A stretch of DNA of 64,000 nucleotides, taken from positions 3,296,001-3,360,000 of the forward strand of contig CM036628.1 of the NCBI GenBank assembly GCA_020746105.1, read 5' to 3'. This document shows positions 39,946 through 54,050 of this stretch, in pieces (position 1 is the stretch's first letter; every line of letters starts with the position of its first letter). The position numbers and the translations under genes are program-made. The notes beneath the pieces are model-generated. The model did no database searches. It saw nothing but the letters and a program-made list of their open reading frames with translations, and was not told the origin of the DNA. Source of the DNA: Trogon surrucura (taxonomy: Eukaryota > Chordata > Aves > Trogoniformes > Trogonidae).

Positions 39946-42747
39946 CTTTGAGGCAACCTTTGAGTTTTTCATTTTGAGGACTTTGTCTCCGTTATTCCTA
40001 GTAATTTTTAAGATGGCGAATGAGCAGAATTACATAAATATAATTATTCCTTATGATAGCAGGAGCCCTGAAGGTCGCTTTCAGCCGTATTTCACAAATC
40101 TTAATAGTTAGAATCCTCTTGAGTGAGTGACTGTTCTGAACCTTTGGTCAGTGTTACATTTTGAAGATGTCTGTGACTAATTAAAAACACAGTTCGGTGT
40201 CTTCTGTGTGGGCATGCTGGGCTGGTGCCTTCTGGGGAGCAAGGAGGTGATTTTTGGGGAATACAGAAGTTGAAAGTTTGGGAAAACTTCTTTAATCAGA
40301 TTTTGTGATGTATAGCTGCCAGGGGTCATTCATTTACCCGGTGAACAGAGGTTTAAATTTAGTCTGATGGCATGTTTATACTACTACTACCACTAATATG
40401 AAAATACATGTATATAACCTTTACTTTTTCTGTTGGTACTCATGGACAGGGACCTTCAAAGCATATGCAAATGTTCCAGTATCTATTTGACATTCAGTGA
40501 TGGTCTCTGGACATTTTCTTCTATTGTCCTTTCAGAGTAGCAGCGACGATGCATTCTAGAAAGAGTTCTGTTTGTACAAGAAAGTAAATGCGTATATGTT
40601 TCCCTGAATTATAGCCCTCCACTAAGTGTATTACAGTTAATAAATCTCATAATCCAAAGATAAAGGTCAAGAGAATAATCCTAAAGTCTAATTTGAATCT
40701 TATTTAGGCTTGTTTCTGTCCAAGGGGACCGAGTGCCTTCAGTGCCATTGCGATCTAATAATGTTCTCGATGCCGTTTAGGGAAACTGGGATACCTTTCC
40801 TGAAAGTGCTTCTAAAGTGACACTTGTTGATCTGAATGGAGAATAGTGTATTAACAAAAGTTCTGCTAAATGTGAGGTAATAGTCCCTTCTGGCTTTGTG
40901 CTCTTTAGTTTTTAACAAATGGATTAAGAAAAAAAAAAATAGAAAGGAGGGGGGAGCTAGGGGTGGGACTAAAAACAAATAAGAGGAAATCCAAATCCAA
41001 AAGAAAGATATGACTTCAGCTTCCTCTTGTATTCATCATGATTGAAAGAAGGGAACTTTTCCAGTTAAATAAGGAGGAAGTTGCTCTCCCAGCAGGCGGG
41101 GACAACAGGTTTTGCGAAGCTGTGAGAGGCCCGGACGCTGCTGCATTGATGCTGGAGAGACTGAGGCGTGGCCTTTTCTGCCGTCGCAGGATGGACGCCT
41201 TGTGCCACAAAGCGAATGGGGTGGATGGAGGAAAAAAAAGCGTGGGCTGCTCCTTGAGAGTCCGAAACCACAGCCCCCCCCCGTACATCTACCCCCAGTA
41301 CAGTTACACCCGTCTCTGTTACACCGGGCGGTGCTTCGCGCAGCTCTGCGCTCGCTGATCTGCTCGTGTTGTAAAGCTCTTGGCATTAGTATATTTTAAG
41401 AATCTCGGCGTAGCTGGGGAGGGAGCTTCTGTTTCACAAAATACAGAGAAACTTGCAGATGACGTTTTTTTCTCACTGATCCTTGGGATGAGGAGTCAGA
41501 CAGGACGTCGTCAGCGAAGGCTGGCCTGCCGTGCAGCGTTGTTAATCTTGCAGGGTGCTGCTGCAAATCTGATCGTTACCTGTGGCTCATAGTAGTACGA
41601 GATTCTTATTTTTTGATGCAGCCAGCTTGACTTTTTGTGAATTTTTGACTGTTTCTATACCTCTGGGTCCGCTTCCCTCCTTAGAGGCACATGTGGTAAT
41701 TGTGTTTGCTTAGTAATCTGCTTCTGGGCTGCCAGCCTGAGGCAGGTGAGACTTCTTGACCTTCCTCGCAAGGGCTGTGGACTGTACCGTAAGGACGCTG
41801 CGTAGGAAAAAGCCATAAAGAAACAGAAGGTGAATTCAGCGCGGTGGTTTGTACAGGCGTGTAACGCTGAAGAGCGGCGCCTGATCTGACAGCTTCAGGG
41901 AGAAATCAGTTGTGCGTCCCGAAGCGCGTGTGTGGTGGCCCCAGGTGCTCCCGATGTGGGAGATGCCCCTTGCTCCTGCCAGCGTGGGCGCAGCGTGGCC
42001 GCGCTCGCTGTATCCAGACGGATTTGTGTTTCTGGCTGAATGGCCCGTGACTTTCCACAAAAATTAACACCAGATTTCCCTCAGGATTTAAGGGGGAGGT
42101 GCCGCACGTCTGCGGGGAGGCACGGGGAGGGCTTGCTTATTCTGCAGAAACGTGAGCCCGTTTGTGATCAAGAATACTCCGTGTCAAGTTGTTTAACTGA
42201 GATGCCTGGGTTTAATTTACTATTTTATTAAGTGGAACAGTAAGGGAAAGCGCGCGCTTGTTCGTGTAATCCACTTTGATGCATCTTCTTTCTGGAAAAA
42301 AAGAGTTAAATTTGATACGCAGGTTTTCTCTATACATCCCTTTCCACCTTGGGATTAGAAATCTTTGTTGGAGTTACGAGGACTGGGTATCCAGGAGCCG
42401 TATGCGCTCCCGTGAGAAATTCCAAGTTTGTGCAGTTTTCTGTTGCTTGTGGGGGGATGCAGTGCTCCAGAACGGCAAGGAAAACTCCGATCTCAAGCTG
42501 TATGGTTTGTGTCTTTCTGGTTAAGTATAGACAGGTACGAAGTTGTGTGACAGTAGAAGTACTTCTTTGTCAGTGTCACACTCGTCATTGAGATGTGTTC
42601 AGCTTAGTAGAGAGTTTGCTTCATTCCTTGTCATTTTTAGCTTCTTAAATACTAACTTGGGATTCAGGGAGGAAATACCCTTTCCTCAGATATGGTTATT
42701 TTGGAGATTTGGCCCCCCGTTACCCACAATAGAAGGGAACTTGCTGA

Positions 42748-42948
<201 letters not shown>

Positions 42949-45900
42949 TAAGATCTTGTTTTCTGTAGCCTTGCCGTACACATTTCAATAGCCCGGTGAG
43001 GAGACGATAGGTGTGCCTTGGTTTGGTTTGGGTACTTTGGCTGTGTCACTGTACTGAGCAATGAAAACTTGTATCTCCTTTTGATGCTAAGTGTAATGCC
43101 TGGTTATTTGACTGCTGCTGTCAGGAGGCTATGGTTTCACTTAAAAACCATAACTTGAGCCTTTTTTTATTGGTTTGGAAGACTACTCTACAGTAGCTTA
43201 TTGTAACTGACTCTTAGAGTGTTTTTTTCCAGTGTACAGACAAATTTTAATAGTTAATGTCAGGGCAGAAGACCAGAAAGTCAGATTTGGGGATTATCCT
43301 ATTCACACTTCTAAAACAGCAGGTATTCTCACCTCTTCTCCATCAGGTGCTTCCAATCAGCTGCAGTTAATTTAATGCTACAAATTTCCATTACATGTTA
43401 CTCTTCAGATACATCCCAGCCCCTGAGTGGGAAGCTTCTGGATGAGGGAGGTAAGTGATGATAATCCTTCACTCCCTGGCAGCATAATCCTTCATTTTTT
43501 GATCTACACCTAAATTCATTCACCTTAATATTGTTCCATTTCCTTTGCGTAGAGTGAAAACTAATAAGTTTATCACTAGAGCTAGTAGTAAGCTTTCTAC
43601 TTGTTTTTTCCTAAGAGTTTTCTTAAGTTTGTTTTCTAAAGAATCAATGGAATTCTCTTCCACTCAGTTACAATAGACTGTTTATAGTGCTTTAAAATAG
43701 AAACTACGTTCCGGCATGGGTAGACCTCTAAAATTGTCGTGGCTTAAAATAATGGGTGCCTCCAGACCACTCTAGCTTTGAAACTTTCCTCCAGTACCGG
43801 ATCTCGCTCTTCGTTGTTCCAATGCCTTGTCAATCCCAATATTAAGTAATATTGAAACGGGACACGTTCGTTCTTACGCGTCTCGCTAGTTCATTGCAAG
43901 CTGAAGTTCGTTTCAAGCTTCTCTGCTCAGCTTGAAGAAATCAACTGCTCATCTCCTGGAGTACTTGCAAACTTCTGAAAGACCTAGTTACCTTCATTAC
44001 GTTGGGTGTATTTATTACGTGGTCTGGAATGTTCCTGGTTGTGTCTTTTAAAACCGCAGCGGTCAAAATGGTCGAGGAGGAGAAGCTTGTAATAAAATTT
44101 AAAACAATTTCTCTGTTGAAGTTTAAAAGCCTTAAGATCTTAACTGCTAGTGAGCCCGACTGGAGGTGAACCAGCCTTGCCCTCCTTGCCGGAGAACGTT
44201 TCATTTCAGTGTACACTTCGCAGTGTCGGACTGAGAGCAGTGAGCTTGTACAGAAAATTACCCCCTAAGACTAGGAAGAAGGTGATAGCCAGAAAAGTAG
44301 TCTCTTGCTCACAGGTATTTATTTCGTTCTCAGATGGGGCTGTACTCCTGCATACTTGTAAAAATGCTCCGACGATTCCTGTCACTGTGTTTTATCTCTG
44401 AAAGCTGAAGTCAAAATATGTGAAAAGTGATGCCAATTGAAGGGAATTGAAATATTATCAGCGCGGTATTTAAACGATGGCCACGTGCTGTGGAAGCTTA
44501 TACTGGACTATACAGAGGATAGATAGTTTCAGTAATTTTCAGGATGAGAGGAATTAAACTCTATACCAACCCATTTTTTTCAGAAATCTTTGAAATCAAT
44601 TGTTCTAAAATAAAATATTGTATGTAGCGGCATATTGGATTACACTACTTTTTACGGAGAACCTTTTTCATGTCTGCGGCACCAAAAATGTTTCCTTTTT
44701 TTTGTTTGATTGGTTTTTTTTAAAGAAAAACTCACAAACTTCAGCTATGAGCACTGAAACGCGAAGTTCCTATCTGAATGTACAAAAAAAGTTTTTACCT
44801 TTTATCAGTCATTATTTAGAGAACGACCGAGAGAGTTACCTGCGATCCGTTTCCTTCGTGGTGTTAAGTCTTTCCAGCTACAGAGCTTCCAGAGGGGAGC
44901 ACTTGAGGAATGGCAGGAGGAACTTTGAAATGTTTTATGAACTTTGAGAATCCGGAGCGCCGCCGGCCTCCCTGCAAGCAGGACATCCTCGCTTGAGCTA
45001 GCAGCGTGTGGGCAGTGGGCTCCTGCAGAAGATGTGACAATTCCTGAAAGAGAGAAGGGGAAAAAAAACAAAAAACAAAGAGGTTTGGGGTTGGTTTTGT
45101 TGTTTTTTTTTTTTTTAGAGAAGGGAAAAATTAATGAACAAAGCAGAAAGAACGAGAATGGGCTCTATTTAAGCAAGTGAAACTTGACCAAAATCATCAG
45201 GTAGATGCTCTCCTGACTTTATTTTACTTGTGACACTGGGAGGCACTTGTCTTCAGGTCTCCTGAAGATCCAGCGTGGAGAAACAGAACCAGGTTGTTTG
45301 TCTAGTTCATTCTTATCTTTTTTGGCGCTTGTTGTGGGATTGTGGCACGACGTTCAGGGAGTCAAATGGCACAGAAGAGCAGCTGTTCTTAAGCGACCTA
45401 GTGCTCAGCGATCAAAACAGCCGCGGTTTCCTTCACGCATGATTTTAGGGCAAGGCTGCTGAGTAGCGCTTAGGATCAAATAAATCAAAATTTCCTTAGT
45501 TCTAGTAGCGATGTTTAGTTTTCTATTATATGCAACATATAGTGTATGCACATCTCTCTAGGAATACAAAACTTTCTTCAAAGTAGCATGATAATCCCTC
45601 GTCTTGGAATCTGAAGTGAACAATTTCTTTCCTGGGCCAACTGTACCCACCCCCTTTAAAAAAACCAACACTTTTTTGGGGTCTATAAGCAAAGATGGTG
45701 ATGATGTGTGACCAAATGAAGTTCTCTTCCCCCATTCAGAGCTCTGTAGGTTGTTATGCTGGTGTTGCCAGTACGTTCTAAACAGGAAATTTATGTAGAA
45801 TGATTCATAGTTAATTGGATGCATCTGCCTAAGTCGTGAGGAGGGATGAGAATACCCGTAGTTAAAAATGCTAGCACTGTATTCCTAATAAAATCTACAC

Positions 45901-48900
45901 ATTAGAATTTAATTTTCTCTGCGGTCATGTCAGTGAAACGCAGGGGAAAGGAAGTGTGTTATTAAAAACTTCTGCAGAACTTTATGAAAAGATAGATTTA
46001 GATTTAGTGATTTTTATGAAGTTTTACTAGGAGGTTAGTTGGATAAGAATCTAAGCTTGTCCAAAATAATTTACGGTATTGAATATTGGGTATTATCAGG
46101 ATGTAAGAAATTTGTCTTGGGCAAAATAGTGCTTTAGACTGAATGTGCTAATTGAATATCCCACCTGAATGCGTAAAAATAAACCAATCCAGATTATGAA
46201 AAATACCTTATGTTTTACAGCTCCTTCAAGAAAATACACTGAACTTGGAAGCAGGTTACCACAGAATTCGTAACAGGTTGATAAATTACTTTTTCGTGTA
46301 TTCTGGTCAGCAGTAAGATATAGGTTTTGGCATAGACCTTTTAAACTCCTACTCTCTTATGCTTGAATGAAATCTATTAATTTTAGTTTAGTTTCTCCCC
46401 TCGTTTTGTATAACTTGAAGTCATACTTTTTGCGTAGTGGATATAACAAGTACAGTTGTATAAATTAACTCTGCGTTGTTTTATCCTATCAAGGCTAGAA
46501 TATGTGACTAGGGAGGGAAACAGAGAAGAGGCAGATAAAGGGAGACGTTACCTGACAGAGCCTTTTGTCAGAAGAAAGCAGTGAAGAAAAATTGGAGGAC
46601 TCTGAGCCTTAAGTAGATTAGCATAATGGCTAAAAAATGGATTTAAATGCTAAACTAATATGTAACTCACCCTCCTGAACTAGCATAGGCCTGCCTGCTG
46701 ACTGTATGATGTAATTGGGCTTTTTGTTGTGTGTTTTCCGTAACCACTCCACCTGAGAGAATTGCGACTTCTGTCAGACACCCAGCCTAGATGTGGTTGA
46801 TCAAGAAAAGAAAACAAAGAGGGAAGCTTGGGATGAGAAGCATGAGATGGAAGGAAATGAAACCTGCAACTCAACTCGCCGATAACTGAGCTGGGGTGTA
46901 GATTCCCAGTGAGGATTTGGCTACCGGTGCCGACAGCTACCGCGTTGTGTGTCGGCAGTTTCAAGGCTCTTGATCCTCGCTGCTGCCGTACAGCCTGCCT
47001 GCTCCCCGTGAAAAACACTGACCCCTTCCTCCCGTTCCACACAGGAAACTCACAGTCCCACTGCGAGGCTGCAGTACGGGAATCTAATTATTTAAGCCGA
47101 AAAATACTGACTAACCGATCACGGGAATACCCATGGTGGCTTTATTTACTGAAGTCTACAGACAGGGCAGCTTCCCTCTTATGTCTAGCGGAGGTTACTA
47201 CTCTGTTTAATTCCTGTTTGTTTTTACTAATCATAGACGTGATCAGCCTTCCCTGGAATCGGTGCGAACTTCCTAAAGCTTGTATCGTCATGGGGCAGAG
47301 TTGCTGCGGGTGTACGTAGTCACTGCTGTTGATCCAGGGCAAAGCAAACCCGTGTGTCTGACTGCAGTTTTTGAACCGCGGAGCTGGAGGAATTATACGT
47401 GGTTTTGAGACTTGTTGTCACCTTCACTGGTCACAGAAGTCGTCGTCTGAATTAATTCCTGCAAACAGCATTTCAGGTAGCGCTTCAGAGCACACTGTTG
47501 CTTCTGTGTTGCTCCCTGATAATACTTTGCAGGCTGTCTTATTTTGTGGCTTTGATTTATAGTAGACCACTGCTGAAAGTCAGCTTTTTTTAATTCTATT
47601 ACTGCTCTGCGTCTGGTGGCCCCAGTGAAAAATGCCTGCTAATTGTGAGATGAAGCACACGCTCCTACTTCGAGAATTCAACTCTGCAGAGAGCCTGAAC
47701 TCACCAGCATTGTGTTATTCTTATGTTTTTCACTTCATCTTTAAAGGCAGGAAGCATCACGTTGCTTCCTTTTCATTTGTGCGTTTCTCTGACAAGCAGG
47801 CATTGCTGGTTGCCTCTGAGTTTTCAAGGTCATCGTATTGTGGCAGAGGGCTCAGGTTTTGCCCCCACTGAAGGCTGATGAGCCGCAGAGGGTGGATCTC
47901 GAGGTGAGAACAGGTGCTCAGGGAGGTCCGTGGTGGCTTCTGCTGAAGAAGTTGCAGAAATCTCTCCTGATTTGTACCGTGGGCCCCGCTGGAAGGGCGG
48001 GAGTCGAGATGACACGGGCATCTTCCAGCGGTCAGTGTAAGGCGGATCCTGCTCGTCACGTAGTCGGCGGCAGAGGGTGGTTCAAGTGATTTTCATCACT
48101 TTGTAGAAATCTCCAGTCGCTAAAAGTCTTTAGCAAAAGAAAGAGGTGTCCGAGCCGAAGCCATGTGTGCAAGAGGTTTGGCGATACGTGAGCACTGCAA
48201 CCTCGCGGCGTTACTGCTCTGGAGGGAGGAGGGAGCGGCTGTTGCAGATAAGGTGGCAAGGACCCCAGGAAACAACAGCCTATTTCAAGGCAATAGATGA
48301 ATTTAAGCCAATTTTAAGTAGACTTATGGCTCTAGAGACGAAGTGCAAAGGTTAAAGATAGGGCACCTGTAAGGTGGGGGGTTTTGTTTGTTTTTGAGGT
48401 TTTTTGGGTTGTTTCCTAGCATGGCCACAGGATTTGTGAGCTGCCTTATTTGCCAAAATCCAGAATAGTTGAGATGCTCCTGTTCCATTTGGCATTTTTA
48501 CCCTTCGATAAATTTGAGGCCTGGTGTCCCTGTCTGCTGGCCTCATTTACCTTTGGTATAAACAATTGCAAGGGTAGCTGTAATTTTTGCTTTTGCTGAC
48601 AGGCTTAAATGAGTTCTGGTGTTTAGTCCTCGAGAGCTGTCGTACCTGGCACACGAGGGCAGTTTCTCTCCCCTCGAACAAAGCGCGGCGGAGGCAAGGG
48701 GTGAGGGGCAATTCTCTCAAATGAGCGCATTTTGATTAAAATCAGTAGTCGAGTGCAGAAGTCCTGAAAGTGATTTCTGTCAAGCACATCGTATTTGTTA
48801 GAAAATGCATTTAAGTTTCTCGAATGGGTGAGTAAAGCCGTTTTGCATGGACTCGTGTGTTTTGCCTGCCGTGTCATCCGCAGAGAGATGAGACTTCCCT

Positions 48901-50013
48901 GAACCTTGGAGCTGTTCATATTTCTGAATTTCTTCGGAGCCGATTGTTGCTGAATTATCGTAGACGTTAATTTGACAAATAACCCTCCTTCAGTTTGGGT
49001 AAATACTCGGGTCTGCTATAGCGGAACAGAACTGTTCAGTAGCGAAATGGATTGTGATGTCAACTCTCAATACCAGGAACTCTGAATGAAGGATACGAAT
49101 TTGAATTTATCGAGCCAGGCTTCGTTCCTCTGTGTGAGTCAACTCAGTAAGTAGGTCTGTAATGATTTTGTGCACGCAGTGCCAGGTCGTTATTCCAGGG
49201 AACTGTTGCTTAACAGAACTGTCTGCTGCCTTTTCTCAAAGGGCAAAACTAAATACCCTACTGGCTCCAGAAGTAGGAAAAAAAAAAAACCAAACCCAAA
49301 AGTTTTGCTTAATGATGGGTTAAATGCTTCTCCTTATTTCATTATAAGATAAAATATTATTGTTTAGGAGGGAGAAGGAGCATGTCCTAATGAATGTATG
49401 GGTTTTGCATGTTATGTGTGTTGAGGGTGTGGTAATTCTGCTTTTCTTTTTTTTCCTTATTTAAAAAAAAAAAGAAAAATAAACCCATGGGTTTTGTAAT
49501 GGTTGGTCTATTTTTCCTGAGAAAAACCCCGTCTAGATCCTTGGACCTAATAGTTAGATGAGAGTCTGTTTCCTTAGCAACACTTCCTGAAAGAAAGCAA
49601 AGGAAAACACTGCAAATGGAAGGACAGTCCTTAAATTATTATCTTTATGAAAGGAGGAGCACATAATGATGCCCTACCAAAGCTTTTTCAATAGATCCAG
49701 GGTTGTGAAAGATTGGTAACCATTTTACCCTTTTGCTGGGAAAATGGAATTATAGAATATGAATTCGTTGGCCCAGAGGAACACGTTACTGCATTTGGTG
49801 GAACACACTTACTCTGCAAATTGCCTGTTTCTGAAAGGTAACTGGAAATCTAGAAAAAAAGGAATTTTAGAATTTAAAAGTATTACAAAATGGCTGTATT
49901 TGCATAAAATGTCCCAAAGAAGTTTGCAGGGGGTTTTGCTGAGACTGTCATAGGTCTCAGCGGTAGAATTTGGTGTAACTAAGGAAACTGTCCAGAACTA
50001 AAATACTGATTTT

Positions 50014-50352
50014 GTCGTCTTAAAACGCGCCCACTGAAAATTAGGGATTTCAAAAATCCACTTCTCATAAAACGCGCGCTTTGAAAAAGCCACGATTGCG
50101 CAAAATAACTCGCGTTAGTTGGTGTCGTTTGTGGCATTCTGACTAAATTGGATATTCCTGAAACTCGGTTGAACGGGAGTCAGTAGCCGGGGCCGTCCCG
50201 TGGTTCCTCGCCCGCGCCGGGTGGGTTTCGGGAGGAGCGTTGTCGGTCGTGACTCTTGGCGTTCCCACGACGCTCTTGCACTTCGTGTTCTTCCCACGCA
50301 GTCTCCTTCTGTTACGGTAAGAAAACGGTGTCGGTTCAAAGACGGAGTCGTA
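50014..50352. promoter_or_regulatory. Intronic CpG-dense patch 1
   Basis: CpGs cluster here well above the intron background. I count about 11 in 50014-50130, including CGCG words in an otherwise AT-rich setting, and about 23 in 50165-50350. The second part ends in a donor-like ACG|GTAAGA at 50315. It could be an orphan CpG island, an alternative promoter, or a young GC-rich insertion. Confidence 0.5.
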
Positions 50353-52131
50353 GCTGAGTTGAAACACTGGTTGGAAGTCAGATTTCTCTTTGTCTTTCGA
50401 ATACTCCCGGGCAGAAGGATTTGAGAGGGAGGGTGGGGTCAGGGGAACTGGCTGCTCTGGTTCTCCCAGCAAAGCTCTCTCCTTTCCAGTAGTGGTTGTT
50501 GGTACTCCGTGGTTTTTGGTCAACCTGCTCATCTTTTTGTGTGATACTCTGAAAGGGAACGTCTTCAAAAAAGTCTTTTAGAATGCAATTTGCTCTCATT
50601 TGAGGCTTCCAGTGACTTGTTGATATGTTAAGCAAGCACCCCGGGGACACCCTGGATATGGGCAAGGACACAAGATGGGACCGTATTCTCCCGCAGATGA
50701 AGTGTGTCTTGGAGCCACTTGTGTTTTTAAAGCAAGATTTTGCATATTTGGAAACTCTTAGGTGGGACGGGATGGAAGAAGTTGGCATAGAAGTTTCCTG
50801 CTTCTGGGCAAGTTTCTCTTGCTGGCTGTTCTCAGCAGTACCTGCTTTTTGTTAATACAGAGTCAGGGCCATTTCCCACAATTTCATTGCTAAGGCAAGG
50901 GGTGGGTGGGTGCTAAATATGAGAAAATCTACTGTTTCGATTCAAGTTATCGGGGATTAAGCGAGGTCAAAGGAAAAAGAATTGTCTCTTATGCTTATAA
51001 GCTGTGAAAATCTTTAAACTCTGCAGCTTTGTGTGGGAGGCAGTGTGGGAAAGGAGTCTCAATTAAAGTTTTCAGTCTGTCAGCACCTCCTCCGTTTAGG
51101 TGTTTTCTGATGCTTCATTTTAAGACTTTATAGAGAAGAAATAGCACAAACTGGGTGTGGAGGACCAGGCTTCAGAAGCCCTTGGTATCTCTGTTCACTT
51201 TAGCGCAAAGATGTTGAAGCTTTTGAAATGGAATTCACCATTTTCCACAGACCAGAGAGAGTACTGAGAGTTAACACGCTCTTGTAAGCTGTAGCAGAAT
51301 TTTTGGGTATTTTCCTATAGTAGCGGCAGATACCTGTTTCTAAAAATCGTTGCTGTTGACGCTAGGAAGAGAGGAGTTGTGTCCTTTACAGAGCGGCGCA
51401 GCTGAGATGGTAGAAAAGCTCTTGGAAGAAGAAATAGCATATCCACCTCTGGTGGGGACGGGGGAAAGTTGGCCTCTCTTAAATGTCTTGATTTACAAAT
51501 GACTGAACTTAAACTCTTTGTTTGATGCATTGTAGGAAGGAATACACACTGACCCCAAAATAAGTTTGCTGTGGATTTGGGGAAGTTTGTGGGTTTTTTT
51601 GTAACATGCATTTAAAAAACAAAGGCCACAGGTTTGTTTCTTCTCTTTGCATCGTTGATGCACTCTTCAAATTATGCCATTTTCAGCTGGGCTCCATGGA
51701 AGTGTCCGCAGGGATACGCGCTCTCCCCACAAGTGGGTATTGCTGAGAGCCTTGATTTCAGAAACAGAAATTGAACATCTTTTGATTTCTTAGCCACGGG
51801 AGTGACAATGTGTTGATACAGTTTACAAAGCATCAGATGCTGTGAAAGTATGTAAATAAACAGGCTCTTAGAAATATGTGATGCAGATCACGAAAATATT
51901 TCTGACCTCACAGATTCCTACTTTGATGTGAATTTCCAAAACTTTTAATTACAGCTTTTCTAGAGATGTAATTAACATACAGAAAATAGCTTTTTCTGAC
52001 CGTAGTGGAGAATGGCTTTGTTTGTCCATCAGTACCTATTTCAGGACTGATAGTGCTCTGTTCTTAAAGCAAGGATGATGGGGGGGCAGAGGGAGATGGT
52101 GGCACATGTCTGTGTTTTACAGAATTACAGA

Positions 52132-52242
52132 ACGTGTTGCCTGGCCTAGTCGAGAGGTGGCGGCCCTGCCCACCACAGGGAGGTTGGATTAAAATGATCT
52201 CTGAGGTCCCTTCCAGCCCAGGCCATTCTGTGATGATTCTAT
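52132..52242 (+). mobile_element. CR1 LINE 3' fragment
   Basis: It shares ACGTGTTGC, CTAGTCGAGAGG, GGATTAAAATGATCTC and GGTCCCTTCCAGCCC with the copy at 18591-18696 and ends TGTGATGATTCTATGA. It is 5'-truncated to about 110 bp and abuts a second CR1 tail in the opposite orientation. Confidence 0.88.
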
Positions 52243-52285
52243 GAATGTTAGGGATTGGAAGGGACCTCGAAAGATCATCAAGTCC
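52243..52285 (-). mobile_element. Short CR1 LINE tail, minus strand
   Basis: This 43-bp piece reads, on its own strand, GGACTTGATGATCTTTCGAG followed by GTCCCTTCCAATCCC. It differs at one position from the tail of the copy at 63010-63322, so it is a very short, young-looking fragment of that different CR1 subfamily. It lies tail to tail with the preceding plus-strand copy. Confidence 0.8.
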
Positions 52286-54005
52286 TTTTAAATCGAACGT
52301 GCCGGCTGTAAACTCTGGCAGCTCACGTGCTTACATCGAGGTTTGCTGTTCCAGTGCTTGTGATGAAAAGGGTCAGGAGTCAGGGAAGGCATCTCTCAGG
52401 CTGCGGAAGTATAAATAACTCCCACCAGAACTTGGGGAGCTCATACAGATGTTGAGGAACGCTCTGATGAGCCTGAGCCCGGCTCTTGGGAACTCCTCTG
52501 TCTGTCTGGAGCTGCAAACCCACCTTCCTTGAAAGGGGCCTTTTGTGGTAATTCGGGAGTTACGGACAGTTGTGTCGGTCGGGGTGTGGAATGAGGTACA
52601 GCAGCCTCCCACCAGCAGGGAAATGTGACTTTGTTAAAGTGAATCATGTTACACCTTTTCATTTTTAGTGAATTTTGCAGTTGAGGAAATTCCATTTAAG
52701 TTTTGATTTGGTTGATTTGGCAGAAGAGAAGCTCTTGGGTTTGTTTTTTTTTTTGAACGGTGCCACTTTTTGATACTTATGGTTCAAGTAGTTGTAACGC
52801 CTTACACTTCTGTAACGCTGGCTTACATCCCATTCACCTGAAGTGTCAAAAATGTTGAGAGCCGAAATATAATCTGACTCAACTGGATGAAGGTTGAAAG
52901 AGATTTGAATGTCTGCATTAAAAAAAACCAAGGTTGTGTGTGTGTATATGAATATTTTTGATGGCTTTGGTTCTTACAAAAGACAATTGAAGACTTGCTT
53001 CTGTTTTCTTGGGCCGGCCACTTCCAGATGCTGCTGTTGGAGCCCTGCAGATAGCCCGTTGGGTGTTGCCGTGAGAAAAAGCACTCGGTATATATGAACA
53101 GAAAGAAGGGAAAGGGGGAATGGAATTTCAAAATCACTGAACGGTCGCTGCAACCTCCGTCCTCTCACAGGGCGTCACTGCTTCCCACCAGAAACATTTT
53201 TACGTGTTCTGTCAAGAAATTGATGTTTCCGTTCCCAGAAGCTTCTGCACCATTTGCAGGCTGGTTAGATGCCCCTTTCTCATCTGTGCTGAGGATGCAT
53301 TCTGCAGTTGGCTCACTTAGCCACAGAGAGCCTTTTTTTTTTTCCCTTTGACCTAGACTGCTAATCCCCTACTGCAAAGAGCAGCAGCTGTGCTTTGTCT
53401 GCGGAGGTCTCCGCACTGCGGGCAGCCTCAGTCCTTACAGCAACCCCGCTTTGTGTGCTCTGCTTTTTCAATTACTGAAAGGGTGACTTTCTGTTTTCTC
53501 GCTCAGAAAAGAACCCTCCTCAGGTTTGTGGAAGTCTTATGTTGTGTGAATTATTTTATTTCTTTTCCCCTAGAAAGTAGGTTTCCACGAGCTGATGCGG
53601 ACGATTTCACAGAACTGTGTTTTTGACGAAAGCGTTCCTGATATTCAGGAGGTGCAACATTTCTGAGGGGCTTTCTTGAAAGGTGATGAAACCCATTTCC
53701 GTGTAAATATTAAACGCTTTAGACAAATGTGTTGAATTGTAGCTCCAATGGATCTAATTATAAATAAACCAATTTTTTGTGTGTCCACCTTGCATCCTAA
53801 TTTATTGTTGACCAATCGGGTTCCGTTTGCTCTTGGTGCAATCCCTTCACTTAAACATATTGTAGCAGTGTAAGAGGCTCGTGGTACTTCTGAGTTAACA
53901 CTAGAAGGGAGCAGTCACTGACTGGTTTAGGCTTTCTTGCAGGGAATAGCAAAACTACTGCCTTCAAAAGGAGAAGAACTTGGCCTGTGGTTTCTCTGAG
54001 AAGAT

Positions 54006-54050
54006 AGGATGTAAAATCTTTAATTAGGAGGATGTGAAATCTTTAATTAG
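54006..54050 (+). repeat. 23-bp tandem duplication
   Basis: Two adjacent units beginning AGGATGT and ending ATCTTTAATTAG lie at 54006-54028 and 54029-54051, differing at an A/G position and the final base. Confidence 0.9.

Noticed and set aside
40156-40178. A stretch reading FEDVCD then stop, identical to six residues of AMMECR1 exon 3
   Set aside because: It lies upstream of exon 2, is followed at once by a stop and has no flanking similarity (no LLTN before it, no YLDWE after). It is a coincidence of about 19 nt.
46909-47319. A 136-codon frame in intron 2
   Set aside because: No recognisable domain, no retrocopy signature and no splice context; consistent with chance.
50143-50568. A 141-codon minus-strand frame across CpG patch 1
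   Set aside because: Composition of the CpG-dense segment explains the lack of stops. The product (Pro/Arg/Thr-rich) matches nothing I recognise.
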